Made by a program: the position numbers and the translations under genes. Source: Butyrivibrio sp. (lineage in GTDB: Bacteria; Bacillota_A; Clostridia; Lachnospirales; Lachnospiraceae). From it: a DNA stretch of 9,244 nucleotides. Positions within the stretch are counted from its first letter, which is position 1, and the number at the start of each line of letters is the position of its first letter. The stretch covers positions 1-9,244 of the forward strand of contig NZ_JAILQF010000344.1 of the NCBI RefSeq assembly GCF_024699075.1, given 5' to 3'. Positions 1 through 6,138 of this stretch are shown here, one piece after another. The notes beneath the pieces are model-generated. The model made no database searches, had not been told where the DNA came from, and worked only from the letters and a program-made list of their open reading frames with translations.

Positions 1-87
1 AACCTTTCTACAGCTGAGCTTATATACCAGGCATCACTTATGGCTACAAGTAAGATCATGAAAGAATCACTTATGAACTATATTTAA
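1..87 (+). CDS. flgL: Flagellar hook-filament junction protein FlgL, C-terminal end (partial)
   Basis: The reading frame open from the first base gives 28 residues beginning NLSTAELIYQASLMATSK and ending KESLMNYI, then TAA. The pattern of a polar stretch, a YQA(S/A)L heptad and a final short hydrophobic end is the C-terminal D0 coiled-coil helix shared by FlgL and flagellin-like proteins. FlgL joins hook to filament outside the cell and is secreted through the flagellar export apparatus. Placement directly upstream of fliW and csrA is the usual Gram-positive order (flgK-flgL-fliW-csrA), which favours FlgL over flagellin. The remainder lies left of the window, so FlgL versus another flagellin-family protein cannot be settled from 28 residues. 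Confidence 0.7.
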   Translation, partial: NLSTAELIYQASLMATSKIMKESLMNYI

Positions 88-103
88 AATATATATAGTA
101 AAG

Positions 104-130
104 ATATACGAAATATAAAAATTCGTATAT
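104..130. repeat. Inverted repeat in the flgL-fliW gap
   Basis: ATATACGAA at 104-112 is exactly complementary to TTCGTATAT at 122-130, giving a 9-bp stem with a 9-base A/T loop. No T-tract follows on either strand, so it is a poor intrinsic terminator. It could be an mRNA-stabilising hairpin or a protein site. The rest of the 258-bp gap (88-345) is very AT-rich. I found no convincing sigma-A or sigma-28 promoter in it, so fliW may be co-transcribed with flgL. Confidence 0.45.
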
Positions 131-345
131 AGAAATGCTAAAGCGTTAAGCACTATGTAAATAAGCTAATATATTTTGCAAAAAGGGGTTATGAATAGCT
201 GTAAATAAACCGAAATAGGTTTTGAATTAGTATAAATTGTATTTTTTTACTATTAATATTTCTCAAAAACAGCGTGATAGTAGAAAAGTGTTTATAACTC
301 TTTTCTCTCGGCCAAAGGTAAGGCCTGACGAAAGTGGAGGAAATC

Positions 346-813
346 ATGAAACTAACAACAAAAATTTTCGGTGAAACTGAAATCAGTGATGACAAGATAC
401 TTGTATTTCCAAAGGGAATCATTGGTTTCCCAGATCTGACTCGCTTCGCGCTTATGTATGATGTTGAAAAGGGAAGTCACAATATTCAGTGGCTTCAGTC
501 TCTTGACGAACCTGCGTTCGCGATGCCTGTAATGGACCCTCTTCATGTTCAGGAAGATTATAATCCTGAAGTTGAGGATGAAGTACTTGAGGATGTAAAA
601 CCTATCACGGATGAAAATATGCTTGTTCTTGTAACATTAACTGTGCCCCATGATCTTACAAAGATGACAGCTAATATGAAGGGACCATTTATCATCAATG
701 CTGATACAAGAAAAGGATGCCAGGTTATACTTGATGATGATAAATATCAGATCAAATTTCCAATATATGACATTCTCAAGAAGATGAAAGAAAAGAATGA
801 GAAAAAGGCTTAA
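346..813 (+). CDS. fliW: Flagellar assembly factor FliW (CsrA antagonist)
   Basis: A 155-residue protein of the normal length for FliW. Family signatures are visible in order: an N-terminal strand region (KIFGETEIS), the FPKGIIGFPDLTRFAL block at about residues 21-36, WLQSLDEPAFAMPVMDP at about 49-65, and KGPFIINADTRKGCQVIL near the C-terminal third. In Gram-positive bacteria FliW binds CsrA allosterically and frees flagellin mRNA. When flagellin accumulates it sequesters FliW instead, closing a homeostatic loop. The ATG at 346 is chosen because a GGAGG ribosome binding site sits at 336-340; the in-frame GTG at 334 overlaps that site. csrA follows after 223 bp, and a terminator after csrA suggests the two share a transcript. 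This is a cytosolic protein with no signal peptide. Confidence 0.95.
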   Translation: MKLTTKIFGETEISDDKILVFPKGIIGFPDLTRFALMYDVEKGSHNIQWLQSLDEPAFAMPVMDPLHVQEDYNPEVEDEVLEDVKPITDENMLVLVTLTVPHDLTKMTANMKGPFIINADTRKGCQVILDDDKYQIKFPIYDILKKMKEKNEKKA

Positions 814-860
814 AATGCAGGCTTACTGATATTTTTCTGGATTTTTATGACAAAAAACAT

Positions 861-883
861 TGCACAGGATGTCTGCCCGTGTT
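861..883 (+). promoter_or_regulatory. Possible CsrA-binding hairpin upstream of csrA
   Basis: In the fliW-csrA gap, AGGATGT at 866-872 matches the last seven positions (RGGAUGU) of the known CsrA SELEX consensus. It lies between GCAC (862-865) and GTGT (879-882), which can pair through a G-T wobble and place the GGA in a loop. A second possible stem, CCCG...CGGG, follows at about 876-895. Together with the two GGA triplets over the csrA ribosome binding site (1024-1026 and 1028-1030), this is the layout expected for autoregulation. A single motif of this kind is weak evidence. Confidence 0.3.
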
Positions 884-1036
884 AAGATTAAGCGGGTATG
901 GGAAAAGTGGATTATAATTATTCACTACCTGATTTGTGTATTTTTCTTCACAGATCGTTTCCATTAGCATTACAGCTTGCAGTGTGGAAGCAATTATTTA
1001 TCAAGAAAAAAGTCAGAGGTCATGGAGGGACGTCAT

Positions 1037-1258
1037 ATGTTAGCATTATCCAGAAAAAAGAACGAAGCTATTATCGTAAACAACAATATAGAAATAACTG
1101 TTCTCGAGATCCGTGGAGACCAGGTTAAACTTGGAATTGCAGCACCTAAGGAAATTCCGATCTATCGTCAGGAAGTATATGCACAGATTCAGGCAGAAAA
1201 TAAAAAGGCTACTGAAACTGCAGGTGCTAACCTTGATGAGCTCAATAAACTCATCTGA
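1037..1258 (+). CDS. csrA: Translational regulator CsrA
   Basis: A 73-residue protein, close to the length of Bacillus CsrA. It opens MLALSRKKNEAIIV, the first beta strand of the CsrA fold, with Arg6. The second RNA-binding strand appears as IPIYRQEV with Arg44; these two arginines contact the GGA motif in the symmetric dimer. The usual VHR is IYR here, a mild change that keeps the arginine. CsrA binds GGA triplets in mRNA leaders, commonly over the ribosome binding site, and blocks translation; FliW antagonises it. The ATG at 1037 is chosen because GGAGGG at 1024-1029 lies seven bases upstream and the frame begins with the family's canonical MLxLSRK; in-frame sequence upstream is unrelated. 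The tail after residue ~55 is polar and longer than in E. coli. A terminator follows 15 bases after the stop. Confidence 0.97.
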   Translation: MLALSRKKNEAIIVNNNIEITVLEIRGDQVKLGIAAPKEIPIYRQEVYAQIQAENKKATETAGANLDELNKLI

Positions 1259-1273
1259 AAATTGTAATACTTT

Positions 1274-1303
1274 AGCTGTTGCCTGTATGGCAGCAGCTTT
1301 TTT
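1274..1303 (+). terminator. Intrinsic terminator after csrA
   Basis: AGCTGTTGCC (1274-1283) pairs with GGCAGCAGCT (1289-1298) across a five-base loop, 10 bp with one G-T pair, followed directly by a T-tract to 1303. It closes the fliW-csrA transcript and separates it from the next gene. Confidence 0.9.
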
Positions 1304-1352
1304 ATAGTATCAAAAGTATACAATTAGTATTTATATAAGATGAGGTTGGATT

Positions 1353-1847
1353 ATGAAAGAACCGGTAATAGATAAAAGGGCGTATATTGCAGAATCTGCT
1401 GATATATGTGGGAATGTAACGATTGGCCCTATGTGCAGCGTATGGAACCATGCTACTATAAGAGCCGACAGAGACTCTATTACAATAAAAGAGGGATCCA
1501 ACATCCAGGACAATGCTGTTATACATGAGGAAGAAGGACTTCCTGTTACTATCGGTAAATACGTAACTGTTGGACATAGCGCTATTGTTCATGGATCATT
1601 TGTAGACGATTATTCTCTTATAGGCATGCATGCAACTATCATGAACGGCTGCCATATAGGTAAAAACTGCATCATAGGCGCAGGAGCTCTCCTTACGGAA
1701 AATACAGTTATTCCTGATGATAGCCTGGTACTAGGCATGCCTGCCAAAGTAGTTAAGAAGGTATCACCCGAGCAAAAAGCCCACTTTAAAGATAATGCAA
1801 TGCGCTATGTAGAAGAAGCTATGAAGCTTATTGATAGTAGCAATTAA
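1353..1847 (+). CDS. Gamma-carbonic-anhydrase-like left-handed beta-helix protein
   Basis: A 164-residue protein of the YrdA/YtoA/PaaY group within the gamma carbonic anhydrase family. Hexapeptide repeats run from about residue 10 to 135 (for example IAESADICGNVTIGP and VTIGKYVTVGHSAIVHG), followed by a C-terminal helix (SPEQKAHFKDNAMRYVEEAMKLI). The three zinc/iron-binding histidines are present at His58, His75 and His80 with the family spacing, and Arg37, Asp39 and Gln52 match the conserved Arg, Asp and Gln of the archaeal enzyme Cam. The acidic loop carrying the proton-shuttle Glu of Cam is short, as in most bacterial homologues, whose carbonic anhydrase activity is often undemonstrated. 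The site is built to bind metal; the actual reaction is not provable here. The start is the first Met of the family block, with a weak GAGG upstream. It lies downstream of the csrA terminator and presumably has its own promoter in the AT-rich 1304-1340. Confidence 0.88.
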   Translation: MKEPVIDKRAYIAESADICGNVTIGPMCSVWNHATIRADRDSITIKEGSNIQDNAVIHEEEGLPVTIGKYVTVGHSAIVHGSFVDDYSLIGMHATIMNGCHIGKNCIIGAGALLTENTVIPDDSLVLGMPAKVVKKVSPEQKAHFKDNAMRYVEEAMKLIDSSN

Positions 1848-1871
1848 AGCTTTTAAAAGGTATATTATAAT

Positions 1872-1915
1872 AAAACCCTGGCCTCCTTCATGATGCTGAA
1901 AGAGACCAGGTTTTT
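1872..1915. terminator. Bidirectional terminator between convergent genes
   Basis: AAAACCCTGGCCTC (1872-1885) pairs imperfectly with GAGACCAGGTTTTT (1902-1915) over a ~16-base loop, with two mismatches. A/T tracts on both sides serve either direction. It lies between the plus-strand carbonic-anhydrase-like gene and the minus-strand DUF2798 gene. A further small hairpin, TAGCATA/TATGCTA at 1967-1985, lies just past the minus gene's stop and lacks a T-tract. Confidence 0.75.
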
Positions 1916-2001
1916 AAGACAAGAAAATCCTTTATAACTTCCTGAGGCATAAAATAGCAGGGAAAGTAGCATATTTTGTATGCTAAGTTTGAACAGCGAT
2001 A

Positions 2002-2472
2002 TTATTCTGCCTTTGTTTTATTGAAGATATGTCCGAATAAAAAGCGGACTACAGGACCTGCTACAAAGATCTGCCATAAAAGTGCCATTGGGAAATTGGT
2101 TATTGTAAGCTGAATCCATTTAGCGATTATCTGGCTGTCTATTCCCTTGAAAAGACATGTAGCTACAAGGCTCATAAGAGGGCACATGCATACTACTGTC
2201 ATGGCAGAGATTGCAAGAACTATCATAAATGGCTTGTCCTGGCCCGGTGTTACGATCTTAAAAGCCATCTTCTGTGCAAGTCTTCCTGCAATGAGAGATT
2301 CAATAATAAATCCAACTACGCACATAATAGGAAGCTCAAATAAAGCGATGAAGAATACATCGTTAGTAAGAACTCCTCTGTCTAATGTGATGTTGTATAC
2401 GACCATTCCGTATACCATTACGATCACCATCATGATTGTGAATATTACGTTTTCAAGTTTTGTCTGTGGCAT
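2002..2472 (-). CDS. DUF2798 family membrane protein
   Basis: A 156-residue, strongly hydrophobic protein. Four membrane segments are visible at about residues 7-29, 38-62, 80-108 and 125-147. Conserved-looking polar or proline positions lie between them (FELPIMCVVGFIIE, VTPGQDKP, MCPLMSLVAT, NFPMALLWQIFVAGPVVRF). This arrangement matches the DUF2798 family, found in many Firmicutes and proteobacteria, whose function is not established; it acts in the cytoplasmic membrane. The start is certain: the ATG at 2472 has GGAGG at the right distance upstream on the minus strand. It is a single-gene transcript, ending at the shared terminator at 1872-1915. Regulation looks elaborate for such a small gene: it has its own promoter and a structured leader with an intrinsic terminator (separate entries). 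No function is proposed beyond a small transporter-like or channel-like membrane protein. Confidence 0.85.
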   Translation of the reverse strand: MPQTKLENVIFTIMMVIVMVYGMVVYNITLDRGVLTNDVFFIALFELPIMCVVGFIIESLIAGRLAQKMAFKIVTPGQDKPFMIVLAISAMTVVCMCPLMSLVATCLFKGIDSQIIAKWIQLTITNFPMALLWQIFVAGPVVRFLFGHIFNKTKAE

Positions 2473-2503
2473 AATTTCCTCCTAAAAATACGTGTGTGTA
2501 CTT

Positions 2504-2525
2504 ATGCTTATTGCCAAATAAGCAT
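2504..2525 (-). repeat. Perfect hairpin between attenuator and DUF2798 start
   Basis: ATGCTTATT (2504-2512) is the exact complement of AATAAGCAT (2517-2525), a 9-bp stem with a four-base loop. It begins where the attenuator's T-tract ends and lies ~30 nt ahead of the start codon. It may insulate the ribosome binding site or mark the start of the read-through message. Confidence 0.6.
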
Positions 2526-2592
2526 AAAAAAAACACCGATAAAACCAATGATCACCTGCATATAACTTTCGCGGGGGACGGTTTATCAATGT
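2526..2592 (-). terminator. Intrinsic terminator (attenuator) in the DUF2798 leader
   Basis: Read on the minus strand, ACATTGATAAACC (2592 to 2580) pairs with GGTTTTATCGGTGT (2546 to 2533), about 13 pairs with two G-T wobbles and a one-base bulge. Eight T residues follow at once (2533 to 2526). The 33-base loop contains GTCCCCCGCG and a TGATCA palindrome. Because the terminator sits downstream of a promoter and upstream of its own gene on the same strand, it should act as an attenuator. The bases GCGAGAC just before the stem can pair with GTC/CGC in the loop, suggesting a competing fold. Confidence 0.75.
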
Positions 2593-2636
2593 CTCGCTAC
2601 CATTTTCATCTAAATATTAAATTTACGTCGGAAGGT

Positions 2637-2665
2637 ATATTATCACATGAAAATTAAAAAGTCAA
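2637..2665 (-). promoter_or_regulatory. Sigma-A type promoter for the DUF2798 leader
   Basis: On the minus strand TTGACT (2665 to 2660) and TAATAT (2642 to 2637) are separated by 17 bases, close to the consensus at both hexamers. Predicted start of transcription is near 2630. Confidence 0.65.
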
Positions 2666-2705
2666 TCAATCTTTTTTTAGGGAGTATAATGATGGCTCTA
2701 AGTAT

Positions 2706-2750
2706 CAAAAACATGTATTCCTGACTTCATATAGACAATCCATGTTTTTG
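2706..2750. repeat. Inverted repeat upstream of the GDPD-fusion promoter
   Basis: CAAAAACATG (2706-2715) is exactly complementary to CATGTTTTTG (2741-2750), separated by 25 bases. ACATGT also occurs as a self-complementary hexamer at 2711-2716 and 2754-2759. The position, 30-75 bases ahead of the -10 box, fits a regulator-binding region; a terminator is less likely because no clean T-tract follows the stem. Confidence 0.4.
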
Positions 2751-2757
2751 GCTACAT

Positions 2758-2807
2758 GTGCAAAGCCTGCATGCAAGGTTTATAATATGTATAGAAGCTT
2801 GAGCTTC
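2758..2807 (+). promoter_or_regulatory. Promoter and start-site palindrome of the GDPD fusion gene
   Basis: A perfect TATAAT -10 box lies at 2781-2786; the -35 (GTGCAA at 2758-2763, 17-base spacing) is poor, so activation or weak use is possible. Just downstream, GAAGCT-TG-AGCTTC (2794-2807) forms a near-palindrome at the expected transcription start, a position typical of an operator. The ribosome binding site GAGGG follows at about 2814-2818. Confidence 0.5.
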
Positions 2808-2823
2808 GGAAAAGAGGGCTAAT

Positions 2824-4587
2824 ATGCAGATTGGAATAATGGGAACAGGTACAACTGCTGATTATATTGCGCAGGTGGTATCAAAGAGTAAGGAGTTTGA
2901 TCTGACATGTATATATGATGTGCAAATTGATGAAGCTGAGAAATTTGCTCAAAAATATCATGTTGGAACAGTGACATTTGATACGGATGTAGTTGCAGGA
3001 AGCTGTGACGTTGTATATATTTCTGCAGAGAATAAATGTAGGGAAGAACTCGTTAGAAAGATGCTTGATCAGGACAAGCATGTTTTTTGCCAGGCACCAA
3101 TTTCCTGGTCAGTAAAGACTGCAGAAGAATTATATGATCTTGCTACTGAAAAAGGCCTCGTCCTTATGGAAACAACAGGTAGTCTTTATACTCCGGGATT
3201 TGCTAGACTTGCAGAAGTTCTTAAAAGCGGAGTTATCGGAAATATCATGGATATAGAAGTATCTTTTTCCAGACTTATCCCAACTAATCAAAAAGAGCAT
3301 GCATTCCCTGAAGGGGGAAGCTTTGAAACGTTCGGCAATTTTGTTCTTGCGCCTGTATTAAGACTTCTTGGAACAGATTATAAAGATATTTATATTAATG
3401 CTGTATACGGATTAAATGGAATTGATACATATACCAAGGTTACACTAAAGTACGATCACTCACAGGCTACAGTTAAGACTGCAACAGCGGTTATGAGCGA
3501 TGATGCGCTTACGATCACAGGTTCTATGGGATGCATAAATGTAGAATCTCCCTGGTATCTTATGCGCAAGTTTACGATCAAAGCTTATGATGATAAGAAC
3601 AATGATACGATCTACTGTGATTGCAATGGCAACGGATATTCATATGATCTTACAGAGTTCAGGAGAAGGGTGGTTACTATTGGAAGGAACCATCTGACTG
3701 ATCATATGTCAGAGAACAATTATGAAGAGGTTAAAAGCCAGGTTCAGTGCCTTGAACCTTTCACTCTTCTTACAACCAAGGAAAGCCTTGCTGCTACAGG
3801 TATTATAGAAAGGTTCATAGCTCAGAGGCACAGGCCCGGTGAAAGAAAAGACGTAAAGATATGGGCTCACAGGGGATGCAGTATGGCTTATCCTGAGAAT
3901 ACGCTTGAAGCTTTTGAGGCAGCAGCCAAGATCCCCGGAATAACCGGAATAGAGACAGATGTTCAGCTCTCCAAAGACGGGGAAGTTGTCGTATTCCATG
4001 ATGAGCACACTGGCAGAGTTACAGATGGAACCAGATATATTAAGGATTATACGTTAAAAGAACTCAAGATGCTTCATATCCAGTCAGGAGATGGTAACAC
4101 AACTACTATTCCGACTTTAAGGCAGATGCTCGAACTTTTAAAGCCTTATTGTGAGAATAATGGTCTTCTTATAAATATAGAACTTAAAACAAGCATTGTA
4201 AGATATCCCGGAATTGAGCAGAAGGTTCTTGATATTGTTCATGAATTTGGTATGGAAAAATACATAGTATATTCTTCATTCCTTGCAGACTCAATAAAGC
4301 TTATCAAAAAGCTTCTTCCATCTGCAAGTACAGGAATGCTTTCAGGGACTATGGAAGGATGCATACAAGGCGCCATATATGCAAATGCAGATGCACTTCA
4401 TCCCTGGATTGGCGGTATGAATGCAAGGGGCGAAGGAAAGCTGGCTGGAGCTCCTGTACGTGCCTGGAATATGGAAGAGCCTTTCTATCATGACGGAAGG
4501 ATCTTAAAAGAAAAAGATATGGGTAAATACTCAGAGTTTGGAGTTACTGATATAATTACCAATGTACCTGAGATCTACCTTAAGTAA
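2824..4587 (+). CDS. Fusion of a degenerate Gfo/Idh/MocA oxidoreductase and glycerophosphodiester phosphodiesterase
   Basis: A 587-residue cytosolic protein with no signal peptide. Residues 1-120 form a Rossmann domain (MQIGIMGTGTTADYIA, a GxGxxA-type nucleotide-binding turn). Residues ~120-330 are the alpha/beta second domain of Gfo/Idh/MocA proteins. A short basic linker (~333-345) leads to a GDPD domain, 346-587. The GDPD half keeps its active-site set: HRG at 349-351, PENT at 357-360, Glu377 and Asp379 in GIETDV, DG at 385-386, HD at 392-393, Glu453 in NIELK, and the terminal GVTDIITNVP. It should hydrolyse glycerophosphodiesters to glycerol 3-phosphate and an alcohol. The oxidoreductase half looks catalytically dead: the EKP motif reads Q90-A91-P92, and the usual D-x-x-x-H reads T169...F173. 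It may still bind NAD(P) or a sugar. The start has GAGGG six bases upstream. The next gene, glf, has its own likely promoter. Two-domain assignment is confident; partner and substrate are unknown. Confidence 0.9.
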   Translation: MQIGIMGTGTTADYIAQVVSKSKEFDLTCIYDVQIDEAEKFAQKYHVGTVTFDTDVVAGSCDVVYISAENKCREELVRKMLDQDKHVFCQAPISWSVKTAEELYDLATEKGLVLMETTGSLYTPGFARLAEVLKSGVIGNIMDIEVSFSRLIPTNQKEHAFPEGGSFETFGNFVLAPVLRLLGTDYKDIYINAVYGLNGIDTYTKVTLKYDHSQATVKTATAVMSDDALTITGSMGCINVESPWYLMRKFTIKAYDDKNNDTIYCDCNGNGYSYDLTEFRRRVVTIGRNHLTDHMSENNYEEVKSQVQCLEPFTLLTTKESLAATGIIERFIAQRHRPGERKDVKIWAHRGCSMAYPENTLEAFEAAAKIPGITGIETDVQLSKDGEVVVFHDEHTGRVTDGTRYIKDYTLKELKMLHIQSGDGNTTTIPTLRQMLELLKPYCENNGLLINIELKTSIVRYPGIEQKVLDIVHEFGMEKYIVYSSFLADSIKLIKKLLPSASTGMLSGTMEGCIQGAIYANADALHPWIGGMNARGEGKLAGAPVRAWNMEEPFYHDGRILKEKDMGKYSEFGVTDIITNVPEIYLK

Positions 4588-4648
4588 GAAATCCTTTAAA
4601 AATAATCAAAAGTCTGATATCATAAATTCTGTTGTCGGTAAATTTTAG

Positions 4649-4676
4649 TTAATATTTCGTAGACAGAGAATATAAT
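4649..4676 (+). promoter_or_regulatory. Probable glf promoter
   Basis: A perfect TATAAT at 4671-4676 preceded by TTAATA (4649-4654) with 16-base spacing, in an AT-rich 174-bp gap that has no terminator hairpin I can recognise. It gives glf a leader of ~80 nt; read-through from the upstream fusion gene is also possible. Confidence 0.45.
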
Positions 4677-4761
4677 TGTTCAAAATGGTTATAACTCTAT
4701 TTATGAAAATAAAACTAAAAGCATTCCGGTGACAGAATTTATTATTTCAGGGGAGAATATT

Positions 4762-6000
4762 ATGAATTACGATTATCTTGTTGTAGGTGCAGGACTTTAT
4801 GGATGTGTATTCGCACATGAAGCTGCAAAAGCAGGTAAAAAGTGCCTGGTAATTGATAAAAGAGATACTATTGCCGGTAATGTTCATACCAGCGAGGTCA
4901 TGGGAATTCAGGTTCATGATTATGGTGCTCATATTTTCCATACATCAGATGAAGAAGTATGGCAGTATGTTCAGAAGTTTGCACATTTCAACAATTATGT
5001 GAATTCTCCGATTGCTGTTTATAAGGATGAGCTTTACAACCTTCCTTTTAACATGAATACTTTTTCCAAAATGTGGGGAATAAGAACTCCTGAAGAGGCT
5101 CAGAATATTATTGGTAAGCAGAGCCGTGAGGCTGTTGTAGAAATACTCAAAAAGCGTGGAGTAGCAGATCCAACTGATTATGATATCAGCAATTTCGAGG
5201 CTGATAATCTTGAAGAGCAGGGATTATCTCTTGCAGGTAAGGATGTATTTGAAAAGCTTGTAAAGGGATATACAGAGAAGCAGTGGGGCAGAAGCTGCAG
5301 TGAACTTCCTTCCTTCATAATCAAGCGCCTTCCATTCAGATTTATATATGACAACAATTATTTCAATGATCCTTATCAGGGAATTCCTGTAGGCGGTTAT
5401 ACAGCTATGTGCGAGAGACTTCTTGGTATGCGTGATGACATGGGTGGTCAGATCTGCGGAATCCAGGCCTATAACAATATCACAGTACAGCTATCTACAG
5501 ATTTCTTTGAATATGTAGATATGAAGAAGCAAAGACCTGGTAAAGAGGTAACAGCTAATAATGGCGATACCTTTGCAAAGGTTGTTTATACCGGAATGAT
5601 CGATGAGTTCTTTGATTATGAACTTGGAAATCTTGAGTACCGTTCTCTTAGATTTGAGACAACCAACCTTCCTGAAGTTGATAATTATCAGGGCAATGCT
5701 GTTGTTAACTATACAGAAAGAGAAGTTCCTTATACAAGGATAATAGAGCATAAGCACTTTGAATTTGGAAAAGGAAGAGGAACTGTTATTACCAAGGAAT
5801 ATCCGGCAGAATGGAAGCCTGGTGAAGAGCCTTACTATCCGATGAACAATGATAAGAACAATGCAATATTTGCAAGATACCAGAGTAAGGCTGCAAGCTG
5901 GTCTCAGATCATATTTGGAGGCCGTCTTGGTCAGTACAAGTATTTCAATATGGATCAGGTCGTAAGACAGGCTCTTGATGCTGTTAAGGCACAGGGATAA
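4762..6000 (+). CDS. glf: UDP-galactopyranose mutase
   Basis: A 412-residue flavoprotein, slightly longer than the usual 370-400 residues. The FAD-binding turn GAGLYG is at 9-14 and is followed by the acidic strand end at Asp32. Family blocks follow in order: VHDYGAHIFHT (51-61), YNLPFNMNTF (92-101), KGYTEKQWGR (168-177, with the substrate-contacting Trp175), IKRLPFRF (187-194, the mobile-loop Arg) and DNNYFNDPYQGIPVGGY (197-213). Near the end are EVPYTRIIEHKHF (321-333), EPYYPM (356-361) and FGGRLGQYKYFNMDQV (385-400). It interconverts UDP-galactopyranose and UDP-galactofuranose in the cytosol, supplying Galf for surface polysaccharide. The start at 4762 is preferred over an upstream in-frame codon (4729) because GGGGAG sits at 4750-4755 and the protein then begins in the family's typical MxYDYLVVGAG. 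No glycosyltransferase is adjacent in this window; the downstream gene is convergent. Confidence 0.96.
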   Translation: MNYDYLVVGAGLYGCVFAHEAAKAGKKCLVIDKRDTIAGNVHTSEVMGIQVHDYGAHIFHTSDEEVWQYVQKFAHFNNYVNSPIAVYKDELYNLPFNMNTFSKMWGIRTPEEAQNIIGKQSREAVVEILKKRGVADPTDYDISNFEADNLEEQGLSLAGKDVFEKLVKGYTEKQWGRSCSELPSFIIKRLPFRFIYDNNYFNDPYQGIPVGGYTAMCERLLGMRDDMGGQICGIQAYNNITVQLSTDFFEYVDMKKQRPGKEVTANNGDTFAKVVYTGMIDEFFDYELGNLEYRSLRFETTNLPEVDNYQGNAVVNYTEREVPYTRIIEHKHFEFGKGRGTVITKEYPAEWKPGEEPYYPMNNDKNNAIFARYQSKAASWSQIIFGGRLGQYKYFNMDQVVRQALDAVKAQG

Positions 6001-6016
6001 TAATAAAATACAAAAC

Positions 6017-6057
6017 TGGGGCTATTTGGATAAATATTCTTTTTCCAAATAGCCCCA
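6017..6057. terminator. Bidirectional terminator between glf and the FliD-like gene
   Basis: TGGGGCTATTTGG (6017-6029) is the exact complement of CCAAATAGCCCCA (6045-6057), a 13-bp stem with a 15-base loop. It is 17 bases past the glf stop. The flanking T-tract on the plus side is weak (TATTCTTATG), while on the minus side GTTTTG follows. Strong pairing supports use in both directions. Confidence 0.75.
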
Positions 6058-6070
6058 TATTCTTATGTTG

Positions 6071-6110
6071 TTCAAATTTGAAATATAACTGTAAATTTTC
6101 TTTTTACAGT
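6071..6110. repeat. Palindrome and hairpin past the 3' end of the FliD-like gene
   Basis: TTCAAATTTGAA (6071-6082) is a perfect 12-bp palindrome. ACTGTAAA (6088-6095) pairs with TTTACAGT (6103-6110) across seven bases. On the minus strand this hairpin is the first structure past the FliD-like stop codon and may assist termination, though the following bases are only AT-rich rather than a T-tract. Confidence 0.4.
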
Positions 6111-6138
6111 ATTCATTTTAGCGGTAATTATTATTGTA

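Larger units (their letters stand above)
2473..2630 (-). promoter_or_regulatory. Structured regulatory leader of the DUF2798 gene (riboswitch candidate)
   Basis: The distance from the predicted promoter to the start codon is about 155 nt. It contains, in order, an AT-rich stretch, a GC-rich segment (GGTAGCGAGAC, CCGTCCCCCGCG), the terminator, a second hairpin and the ribosome binding site. I compared it from memory with purine, preQ1, c-di-GMP, fluoride, guanidine, THF, ZTP and yybP-type consensus motifs and recognised none. A small-molecule aptamer, protein-dependent antitermination or simple intrinsic attenuation are all possible. Confidence 0.5.

Noticed and set aside
191..208. Five-codon ORF (MNSCK) after AAAAGGGG upstream of fliW
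   Set aside because: The G-rich stretch is only two bases from the ATG, too close for a ribosome binding site, and no attenuator follows; a leader peptide is not supported.
210..217. CCGAAATA as a sigma-28 -10 element for fliW
   Set aside because: No TAAA-type -35 at the required distance, and the hexamer is imperfect.
898..1128. 76-residue open frame overlapping the csrA start region
   Set aside because: It overlaps csrA out of frame, has no good ribosome binding site and no recognisable protein character.
1302..1592. Minus-strand open frame across the carbonic-anhydrase-like gene
   Set aside because: Antisense shadow of a clear family protein, with no ribosome binding site.
2591..2598. 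GTCTCGCT shared by the DUF2798 leader and the FliD-like leader (also at 7521-7528), each near a TGATCA
   Set aside because: An eight-base match between two ~150-base regions is expected by chance fairly often, and the spacing to TGATCA and the surrounding folds differ, so a shared RNA motif is not supported.
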